From: Hydrangea macrophylla
Taxonomy: Eukaryota > Streptophyta > Magnoliopsida > Cornales > Hydrangeaceae
Assembly: GCA_033977485.1 (NCBI GenBank)
Contig: CM066983.1
Span: 64,962,010 to 65,026,009, forward strand
Reading direction: 5' to 3'
Length of the DNA stretch: 64,000 nt
Below the pieces are notes generated by a model, which worked only from the letters and a program-made list of their open reading frames with translations, did not search any database and had not been told where the DNA came from. Position numbers and translations under genes: made by a program. Below are positions 56,820-64,000 of this stretch, in pieces (positions within the stretch are counted from its first letter, which is position 1; every line of letters begins with the position of its first letter).

Positions 56820-57803
56820 TTAGCTTGACTCGAACTTTACCTCCCTCTTAGGTTGTGGGTATCCCTCAGAACGGACAGACACCGCTTGGTGCATCGAATT
56901 CTCGCTTAACGTTTCAAAAATTTTCCAGGCCTCATCGGCACTTTTGTGTAGGAAGGTACCCGCACAAACAGCATCGACGGTGTTACGGACCGAAGGAATA
57001 AGTCCCTCGTAAAAAACCTGGACCAACTGCCACTTAGGAACCTGATGATGTGGACACGAACGTAACAATTCTTTAAATTTTTCCCATGTGTCGTAGAGCA
57101 ATTCCCCATCTTGCATCACAAAGTTTGTTATAGATTTTCTTATCTGATTCGTACGCATAATCGGGAAAAACTTTTGTAAAAATGCGGTGTGTAAGTCTTC
57201 CCATGTTCTAATTGTGTTTGGCTCCAAAGATTGAAGCCAATATTTAGCTTTATCTTTTAAAGAGAATGGAAAGAGCCGCAATTTTAATTCATCATCAGTT
57301 AAGTTTTGAATTTTCAAAGTAGAGCATATATCTTGAAAATCTCCTAAGTGTTTATATGGATCTTCATTTAAACGGCCATGGAACGATGGAAGTAGCGAGA
57401 TGGTAGACGACTTTATCTCAAAGTGAGATGCCGTCGCCTCCGGTAAGTCGATACAAGTTTGTGGCGTGTAAGTCGTAGGAATAAAATAGTCTTTAAGTGG
57501 AGGAGGAGGTGGTATATTAGGATTATTCAAATTATTTTCGTTGTTATTTTGGTTGTTTTCGTTATTATTTCCAATGTCTGCCATTTTAATCGGTTCTATG
57601 TTATGAAAGCGTGGTTTCTTTAGTCTTGTAAGAGTACTACGTATTTCAGATTCAAATAAAGACGTTGGTTTTGGTGTCAAATCGTCGTCTATTAAAAACC
57701 GAGCTCTAGAAGTTAAGTTTGAAGACTTGTTAAGTCTTAATGTACGTTCAATTTCAGAGTCGAAAGGTTGTAATTCCGGTTTATTTGAACGTGTACCTAA
57801 CAT
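56820..57803 (-). CDS. Gag capsid region of element E
   Basis: A 327-residue frame starting MLGTRSNKPELQPF. A low-complexity Asn-rich segment is followed by the Retrotrans_gag-type core (about residues 120-310) with FHGRLNEDPYKHLGDF, LRLFPFSLKDKAKYWL, WEDLHTAFLQKFFP and VQVFYEGLIPSVRNTVDA. The protein would form the particle for element RNA. It ends at a TAA (plus-strand 56820-56822) and the same frame then continues into the zinc knuckle and protease. The stop is therefore a point mutation in this copy or a leaky stop that sets the Gag to Gag-Pro ratio. Confidence 0.85.
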   Translation of the reverse strand: MLGTRSNKPELQPFDSEIERTLRLNKSSNLTSRARFLIDDDLTPKPTSLFESEIRSTLTRLKKPRFHNIEPIKMADIGNNNENNQNNNENNLNNPNIPPPPPLKDYFIPTTYTPQTCIDLPEATASHFEIKSSTISLLPSFHGRLNEDPYKHLGDFQDICSTLKIQNLTDDELKLRLFPFSLKDKAKYWLQSLEPNTIRTWEDLHTAFLQKFFPIMRTNQIRKSITNFVMQDGELLYDTWEKFKELLRSCPHHQVPKWQLVQVFYEGLIPSVRNTVDAVCAGTFLHKSADEAWKIFETLSENSMHQAVSVRSEGYPQPKREVKFESS

Positions 57804-58267
57804 AAACTAAAATAAAGTAAACTAAAAACAAAAACTGACTCAACTAAAAAAACAAATAGCAATCACGCAACTAAGATAACAAGCACTCAACTACTGTGAT
57901 GCATGAATATTATCCTGTAATGCAATGACCGCGTCAAGCCCAGTGCCCCGGGTTTCCTAGCTAATGCAGTGCAATTAACCCTAAACTAATGCAAATAGTG
58001 CGTCACAGCGCCCTGACTTATAGTGGTTTAAAGCGAGTTTCACAAGAAGCAATTTATTTTATTTTATTTATATTTTTATTTGCGTAAGCTCCTTTGATGT
58101 AATTAGCTACTCCACTCGAAAACGTTGGAATTTGATGACTCTAGAAACTACAGAATAAAAAGAAAAGTTAGTGACTCAAAATAAAACGAAAAATAAAAAA
58201 AATAAAAACTAACCTAATATTTACGAATCAACTAAACTAAGATTATAAAACTAAAGGTAGTAATGCA

Positions 58268-58292
58268 ATCCCCGGCAACGGCGCCAAAAATT
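58268..58292 (-). repeat. Second, distal copy of the tRNA-Asp primer binding site of element E
   Basis: The 25 bases ATCCCCGGCAAC followed by GGCGCCAAAAATT (plus strand) repeat exactly 81 bp further on at 58349-58373. The repeat includes the 5-nt spacer and one base of the LTR edge, so the copy came from a sequence already joined to the LTR. Confidence 0.85.
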
Positions 58293-58367
58293 CCACCACT
58301 AGCATAGTGGTAAGTATTCCCGCCTGTCACGCGGGTGACCCGGGTTCGATCCCCGGCAACGGCGCCA
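58293..58367 (+). tRNA. tRNA-Asp(GTC)-like sequence captured at the primer site of element E (pseudogene)
   Basis: The plus strand carries an almost complete tRNA-Asp. The anticodon stem CCCGC/GCGGG (58319-58323 and 58331-58335) encloses loop CTGTCAC with anticodon GTC at 58326-58328. The T arm is CCGGG-TTCGATC-CCCGG (58340-58356). The acceptor 3' strand is CAACGGC (58357-58363), then G and CCA (58365-58367). The A box TAGCATAGTGG (58300-58310) and B box GGTTCGATCC (58343-58352) are intact. The 5' acceptor strand is CCACCAC, which does not pair with CAACGGC, and CCA is encoded. So this is a copied tRNA, not a normal nuclear tRNA gene. Its 3' end is the primer binding site of element E, five bases from the LTR. 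Confidence 0.85.
58349..58367 (-). other. LTR-proximal primer binding site of element E (tRNA-Asp)
   Basis: The minus strand reads TGGCGCCGTTGCCGGGGAT, complementary to the 3' end of tRNA-Asp. It lies five bases from the 5' LTR end. Confidence 0.9.
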
Positions 58368-58372
58368 AAAAT

Positions 58373-59730
58373 TGATGTTGTCAATATCAAGATATAAAAG
58401 TATTCTCTACTTTTCAAAAGATTTGCAGTGTGGAAGTAAAGGTCGAACCCACAGAGATTGATTAACTACCGCGCTTTAATTTTAAAACCTAAATCTAATT
58501 AATTATGAAAAACGGATTTTGATTTGAATTTAATTAAACTAATAACAATAAAACTAAATCTAAACTATGAAAGCAATTAAAAGTGTTTTAAATAATGTTT
58601 AAGGGAACCTAGGATTGCAAACCCACCACTAGCTTTATAATAGGAATATTTATGAATTACTTTAGCTTGTTAAGTTGGATGATAATGGGGAATTGTAGCT
58701 ACAAGCCCAATTCCTCCGACAAGAAGATATTCATGGTTCAAGCACCAACATAATCCATCTTCGGTTAGCACGAATTATCCCACACTAAACTAGGGTTGTG
58801 ATTTAATCCGTCTAACCTAGGCATGGACTATTCGGATACTTGATAGCACAAATCAATAAAGCACCATCACATGTAAACAATCTAAACAAGCACAGCAAGA
58901 ATAGATCGTTGAGCACATCACAGTCAAAATAGATCTAAGACAAGAATAAATTCTGAAAGTAATGATTTAATCAATAGAAGTACGATTTATTTATAAAAAT
59001 CCTCTAAACATGTGACTGTCATCCATACATAATAAAACTAAAATAAAAACATAAATAACACCCTATTACTCGTCTAGGGCTTCATTGAAACCCTAGATCT
59101 ATGATCTAGCCGTCCATGGAAGTGATGGATGGCAAGTAGTTGATGGAGGAGGCCATGGAAACCCTTGGTCTTCTTCTTCTTCTCCTTGCTTCCCTCCCTT
59201 CAATGGCTGGAAGTATGTGTATATATTCATTGCTAATAATGTCTAACAATGTCTAACCCTTTTATTGTAATAAAATAGGGTATATATAGATTTACAACAA
59301 GTTTTGGAAGCCTTCCTAACCCGAAACGAACTGAAACTGATGTAATTTACAGTCTAGACGTCGTTCAGCAGTTTTGTTTGCACAGGAGTCTTCTGTATAC
59401 TGAAATACGCAACTTTGGTTTTTACATATATCGCGCGAGCGCGACAATTGGGACCTCGCGCGCGCGGATCGCGCGAGCGATTCTGGGACTTTCGCGCGAG
59501 CGGATCGCGCGAGCGATAACTGGATTTCCGCGCCCGCGGGTCGTGCGCGCGACTTGGCTTTTTCAGCTTCTTTTCTTCTGCTTTTTCACCCTGTTTAGCC
59601 TGGTTTAGGTAATTTCTTCCAAAACCTGTTAGAAAATAGAAAACGAAGTAAAAATATACAAAAACAGGATAAAAAGGAACTAACAGATGCTCGTTAAGGC
59701 GTATAAATAGGATTTGTTCTCTCCCGATCA
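58373..59730 (-). repeat. 5' LTR of element E (1358 bp)
   Basis: It is nearly identical to 51140-52510. It ends CTCCCGATCA and is followed by the CTCAC duplication. Confidence 0.95.
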
Positions 59731-59735
59731 CTCAC

Positions 59736-60154
59736 CAGCTTCTTGAAGCTGACGGCGTCGATGCGCCTTGGACATTCGTGTTTAGGCTTTTCAGGCTATG
59801 ACTATGTTGGGCCCTATGATTATGCAAACTGAGAACGGCTTATTTTGGAAGATAAAACTGTTATCAATATCCTATGCTTTAGTTTATGAACCGTTTTGTA
59901 ATAAGGATGACTGTAATAGATGTTAAGTTATGGTTTTGTTTTTTTTTAAGGCGGCTGGTGCCTTAGTTGACCCCGTATTGTAATATGTAGTAAGTTAGAA
60001 AATTATTGCAAGCCTTGATTGCTCTGCTCTAATTTTTATGGTTTTTATGTTGTTCGACGTTTGGGACGGAATCGATCCTTCAAACTGTCGGGACCTACGG
60101 GTCCATAAAGGGAATTAAACGCTTTCCATATTTATGCTACATCGGGGCATAACA
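59736..60154 (+). mobile_element. 5' LTR of element B, part 3 (3' end)
   Basis: It is collinear with 3325-3752 of LTR A ('TTCTTGAAGCTGACG', 'GTTCGACGTTTGGGACGG') and ends CGGGGCATAACA. The primer site follows. Summing the three parts gives an LTR of about 2.99 kb without the nested insertions. Confidence 0.9.
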
Positions 60155-60162
60155 TGATTTAG

Positions 60163-60174
60163 TGGTATCAGAGC
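60163..60174 (+). other. Primer binding site of element B (tRNA-iMet)
   Basis: TGGTATCAGAGC, followed by CAGG, begins eight bases after the LTR end and is complementary to the 3' end of initiator tRNA-Met. Confidence 0.9.
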
Positions 60175-60783
60175 CAGGTTATCTAGTTTGACTAGGCTCG
60201 GTTATTCACGCCACAGATTAGTGACATAGAATAGCTTTATGTTTTTACTAAGCCATACGATCAAGATTAAGTCGTGTCTGATTTACCCAATTTAGATTTA
60301 CCGAACAACCAGGTTCCAGATTTTAGTGGATTAACACCGATTGTTCATAGTTCAGAACTCGTAATCCAGGTTAGTTTCATCGTGGAGGCGATTGTGCATA
60401 TTTTGTCACATCGACAACAATGTTAGCAGTCGCCAAATAGCCTTGGATACATCTATTTAGAATTTAGCCAAGTTGGTTATGACATATGAATACCCTATAG
60501 GCAGATAGTAGCCGAGTTCCTAAGAAGTTGAGGTAAGCTAAAACCCTCATAAATAGCTTAGACACTGACGAACTTCCTGAGTCAAATCTCGGAACAGTCA
60601 GCATAGCCCATGGCCTAGAACTTGGAACGAGAATAAGAATATGACCTCCTTTCTATTAGATAGTCCTAGTACGAATACGTGTTTGGTGTAATATGTATAC
60701 TTGGATTTTGTTATGTGCTTATGCTGTAATACGAATATATTACGTAGTGATATTAACCCGTTAGGCTGCGTGTAGGAGCATAG

Positions 60784-61400
60784 ATGGCCAAGTCGTCTCA
60801 GGCAACCGAGAACCAATCAAGCGGGCAATCCCAACTGTCATCCCCAGAAGTCGACCCCACCGGTTTGGTCGAGTCACTTATTCTGAGCTTTTAGGAGGTG
60901 GGTAATAGAATCACCATAGGTCAATTAGGAGATTATCTATAAGAGAGTTTCCTTGCGAAATCATCCGAGCTACAGCAAGGCAAGAGAAAGTTCCAAGAAA
61001 TGGTGACTTCCGTTGAGAACAAGAGTACAAGCAGGCCAAGCGGCCTCTGTGCTAATTGCAACCTACCAGGTCACAGTTGGTATGATTGCAATGAGACTCG
61101 ATGGTTGGAACACGGCAGTTTGAGTCACTTCCATAAGGAGAAGGATGCACCAAAAGCGGAGAAGAAGAAATAGAAAACCAAACTTCGGGTCTGTTTTAAC
61201 TGCCAGATGCCCAGGCATTTTTGCTAAAAGATGTGCCTTACCCAAGAGGGTGACACAATGCTTTAATTACGGCAACCCCAGCCATATGGCTCTAGACTAC
61301 AAGGCACCTAAGCTCATCAAAATATAGTCTGTTATAACTGTGGTGAACCAGGTCACATCAGCAAGTTCTACACTGTTCCCAAGTAGGTGACTTATGGTCA
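60784..61400 (+). pseudogene. Gag of element B, internally deleted, with decayed zinc knuckles
   Basis: A start at 60784 gives MAKSSQATENQSSGQSQ and stops at 60891-60893. The capsid core that normally follows is missing. Zinc knuckles appear soon after: CANCNLPGHSWYDC (about 61051-61092, intact), then three more with lost residues, such as QCFNYGNPSHMALDYK and CYNCGEPGHISKFY. Four knuckles in series fit this chromovirus lineage. Stops and frame changes lie between them. Confidence 0.75.
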
Positions 61401-61506
61401 ACAAGGATAGACTCGCGTGAATGGTGTTATTCCTGATACCGCTGGATGTAATGAGACTGGGTATGAAGAAAAAGATTATGGAGAAGCGTAGCCCGACCAG
61501 CAAGCA

Positions 61507-61910
61507 GTGGAAGGTACTTTAACTCTGTTTAACTCCCATGTTAAAGTGTTATTTGATAAGGGTGCTGCACTTTTATTCATATCTGTTAATACTATTTGGA
61601 GATTGGGTATTCTGCCTCACCGTTTAGAGAAAACTCTGAAGGCTACCTCCCAATTAGGAGCCACAGTCAGATTAGGACACATGTGCAAGGATTGTCCCTT
61701 ATGGCTAGGAGACCTTGAAATCCCTGCAAGGCTGATCGTCCTATAGATGAAAGAGTTTGACATAATCCTAGGGATGGATTGTGCTCTCTCAGAACCAAGC
61801 GAAGTTGGAATCGTGCGAGGAAAAGAATTACATTCTCCAACAGTGGGAATTAACCCTTTTATTTTCAATGTAACCCTTCGGGAGATACGTTCCTCACAAG
61901 GTGCTTAGCT
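61507..61910 (+). pseudogene. Aspartic protease of element B, inactive
   Basis: The frame reads VKVLFDKGAALLFISVNTIW: the active site is D-K-G where D-S-G is expected. It continues with DLEIPARLIVL, a TAG stop at about 61744, and then FDIILGMD in the same frame, the second hallmark of the domain. A frame of about 130 codons, counting the stop, matches the family. Both the active-site change and the stop exclude function. Confidence 0.8.
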
Positions 61911-61929
61911 AACATTGAAGACGTCAGTA

Positions 61930-62850
61930 CAGAGATGACAGCGTCATCTATACCTATAGTAAAGGACTTCGAAGAAGTATTTCAAGATGTTTATGGTTTG
62001 CCGCCCGAAAGAAGTATAGAGTTCTGTATTGAGCTTATACCGAGTACTGTTCCGATCACCAAGGTCCCCTACGGATGGCTCCCACTGAACTTTTGAAATT
62101 GATAGAACAAGTTCAAGAGCTTGAGAACCAAGGTTTTGTACATCCAAGTACATCGCCTTGGGAAGCACTAGTGTTTTTCATGAAAATGAAGAATGGGATA
62201 TTTCAGTGGTGTATCAATTATAGAGGACTGAACTGAGTATGAGTACCCCTTACCTCGAACCGACGATTCATTTGATAAACTACAAGAAGCTACGACATTT
62301 TCTAAGATAGACCTAAGGTCGGGATATCATCAGTTGAGGGTACGGAAGGAAGACATACCTAAGATGGCATTCAGAACCTGATATGGTCACTATGAATTTT
62401 TGGTAATAACATTTAGAATGACGAATGCCCCAACAATGTTTATGGATCTGATGAACAGAATGTTCAAGCCTTGCTTGGATCAGTTTGTCATTGTCTTCAT
62501 TGATGATATTTTGATCTATTCTAAGTCAAAGGAAGAACACGAGCAACATCTACGGATTGCGATGCAGACGCTTAAGGACCATCACTTATATGCCAAGTTC
62601 AGTAAGTGTGAGTTCTGGTTACAAGAAGTAAAATTTTTGGGACACAAGGTGTCATCTCAAGGAATTTATGTGGATTCGTCCAAGACAGATGTTGTGTCAA
62701 ACTGGGTTAGGCCGAGCAATCCTACAGAGGTTAGGAGTTTTCTGGGTCTCGCAGGCTATTACAGAAGATTTGTTAAAAATATCTGCACCATTAACCGGAT
62801 TGACGAAGAAGAATTTGAAGTTCGACTGGATAGAGAAGCATGAGCGTGCC
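61930..62850 (+). pseudogene. Reverse transcriptase of element B, broken
   Basis: It begins VKDFEEVFQDVYGLPPERSIEF (about 61960). It continues with QVQELENQGFVHPSTSPW, NYRGLN with an adjacent deletion and stop, and [23 protein letters not shown] follows where a CpG-containing CGA arginine codon is expected (about 62380), then [20 protein letters not shown]. The catalytic [10 protein letters not shown] is at about 62495-62525. The last part, from 62400, is an open frame of 147 residues through KFLGHKV and [13 protein letters not shown]. The palm motif is intact but the gene is not. Confidence 0.9.
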
Positions 62851-63290
62851 TTTCTAGAGTTGAAAGAGAGACTCACTATCGCACCGGTACTAGCTATACC
62901 CAAGTCTAATGAGAAGTTCACTATCTTTAGTGATGCGTCATATCGAGGACTAGGGTGTGTACTTATGCAAGATGGTAGAGTTATCGCTTATGGATCCAGA
63001 CAGCTGAAGCGAATGAGTTGAACTATCCCATTCATGATTGGGAGTTGGCGGCAGTAGTATTCTCACTCAAGATTTGGAGACACTATCTCTACGGTGAAAA
63101 GTTTGATTTATTTTCTGATCACAAGAGTCTAAAATATTTGTTCACACAGAAAGAGTTGAACATGAGACAACGCAGATGGATGGAGCTGATCAAAGATTAC
63201 AACTTCAGGTTAGGGTACCACCCTGGTAAAGCTAATGTGGTCGCTGATGCTTTGAGTTGGCAGACTCGTGAGACGATCACCTCCTTAATG
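62850..63290 (+). pseudogene. RNase H of element B, broken
   Basis: [31 protein letters not shown] is followed by a frame change at about 63015, then [38 protein letters not shown] and [14 protein letters not shown]. This is the full order of the Ty3/gypsy RNase H. The first catalytic region (SDAS) and the later DHKSL block are well kept. Confidence 0.85.
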
Positions 63291-63330
63291 GTTAGAGAAT
63301 GGCGAGCATTGGAGATGTTGGTGAAGTTCG

Positions 63331-64000
63331 ATGTACACAGTGCTGAAGAAGGAGAAGGACAACTTTTCGGATGTCTTATCCTACAGCCTGTTCTTATCGA
63401 CCGCATTATTGGAGCTCAGAAAAAAAATTCAAGCATGGTTTACGAAGATGTCAGAGAAAGATCTGATAGAATGGAAGGTGAGAATCGATGAAGGATATCG
63501 ATGCAGAGACAGATTATGTGTACCAGACTGTGGGGATTTGAGAAATGATATTCTAGCAGAAGCACATAAGTCAAGATATACAGTTCACCCACGAGGAACG
63601 AAAATGTACAAGGATTTGAAAAAAAATTTCTGGTGGAAAGGTATAAAGAAGGATGCGGCCGAATTTTTATCCAATTGTTTGACGTGTCAGCAAGTCAAAG
63701 CCAAACATCAGAGGCCGTCAGGATTGTTGCAACCGCTACCTGTTCTAGGTTGGAAGTGGGAGCACATAACCATGGATTCTGTAGTGGGATTGCCTCAATC
63801 CCCAACAAAATCATGACACTATTTGGGTAATCATGGATCGACTGACTAAGTCGGCCCACTTTATCGCTTATAGTATGACATACCCGGTAGAAAAGATGAG
63901 CCGGATGTACATACAACAAGTTGTGCGACTTCACGGTGCACCTGTGTCGATTGTGTCAGACCATGACGCACGTTTTACTTCTAGATTTTGGGAAAGTTTG
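63331..64000 (+). pseudogene. Integrase of element B, 5' part, frameshifted and cut by the window end
   Basis: The zinc-binding part reads HKSRYTVHPRGTKMYKDLK then CLTCQQVKAKHQ. The core starts WKWEHITMDSVVGLPQSPTK (first Asp). A frameshift and stop occur at about 63813, then HDTIWVIMDRLTKSAHF and LHGAPVSIVSDHDARFTS (second Asp) in another frame. The catalytic Glu lies beyond 64000. Confidence 0.85.

Larger units (their letters stand above)
51140..59730 (-). mobile_element. Non-autonomous gag-protease LTR retrotransposon E, nested in the LTR of element B
   Basis: Two nearly identical LTRs (51140-52510 and 58373-59730) flank a minus-strand internal region. The exact duplication CTCAC lies at 51135-51139 and 59731-59735. 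Removing E restores the element A/B LTR sequence 'AATACTCACCA.CTTCTTGAAGC'. The order is LTR, tRNA-Asp primer site, gag, protease, 2.6 kb without recognisable pol, polypurine tract, LTR. No RT, RNase H or integrase is present, so it resembles TR-GAG or Athila-like non-autonomous elements that borrow the enzymes of relatives. I count roughly a dozen substitutions plus one 13-bp indel between the LTRs, about 1 percent, so it is a young insertion. Confidence 0.95.
60155..64000 (+). mobile_element. Internal region of element B (Tekay/Del-like), degenerate, runs off the window
   Basis: A tRNA-iMet primer site is followed by gag remnants, protease, RT, RNase H and integrase in Ty3/gypsy order, all on the plus strand. 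The 3' part of integrase, any chromodomain and the 3' LTR lie beyond 64000. Confidence 0.9.

Noticed and set aside
58293..58367. Functional nuclear tRNA-Asp gene
   Set aside because: The acceptor stem cannot pair (CCACCAC against CAACGGC), CCA is encoded, and the sequence ends exactly at the retrotransposon primer site. I treat it as a captured tRNA.
45289..60154. Reading the 45.3-60.2 kb interval as several separate intergenic segments
   Set aside because: Removing F2 and E, with their exact target duplications, restores one continuous 2.99-kb LTR collinear with LTR A and followed by a primer site.

Overview
This window is nuclear DNA of a flowering plant, most likely a eudicot. It is AT-rich and gene-poor, and it is filled with plant-type LTR retrotransposons, hAT, MULE and Stowaway-like elements, one SINE and one LINE fragment. 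The species cannot be named from the sequence. Only one convincing host gene is visible: a small proline-rich, probably GPI-anchored cell-wall protein on the minus strand at 20548-20958.

Left part (1-15 kb). A chimeric LTR of a Tekay/Del-like Ty3/gypsy family (called A) ends at 3752. After a small hAT-like element (4907-5227) comes a complete but decayed chromovirus (called C, minus strand, 5780-14774). C has two 2.1-kb LTRs, a 5-bp target duplication, a tRNA-iMet-type primer site, and gag, protease, RT, RNase H, integrase and a chromodomain motif, all broken by stops.

Middle part (15-40 kb). Many short palindromic MITEs surround the one gene. Several have exact target duplications of 8 bp (hAT type) or 9 bp (MULE type). 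There is also a SINE with a 13-bp duplication, a solo LTR (called G, 22744-25012), a hAT deletion derivative that keeps the transposase C-terminus (25257-26320), a LINE 3' fragment (33440-35010) and decayed LTR-like sequence.

Right part (40-64 kb). This is a nest of insertions. A minus-strand chromovirus-like LTR (called D, from 39983) carries a solo LTR of family F. D's internal region is cut almost at once by a plus-strand Tekay-like element (called B, LTR from 45289). B's own 5' LTR holds a second F solo LTR and a complete young non-autonomous gag-protease element (called E, minus strand, 51140-59730). B's degraded gag-pol runs to the right edge.

Two observations stand out. First, at least six LTR families each carry a cluster of short CpG-containing palindromes, and the palindromic word differs between most families (TTCGATCGATCGAA, CCAGTCGACTGG, TTCGACCGGTCGAA, CGCGCGAGCG blocks, AGTGCCGCCGCGGCACT). 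Second, element E carries an almost complete tRNA-Asp(GTC) sequence next to its LTR, between two copies of its primer binding site. This looks like reverse transcription that copied the primer tRNA far past the usual 18 nt, and it has left intact Pol III A and B boxes in antisense to the element.
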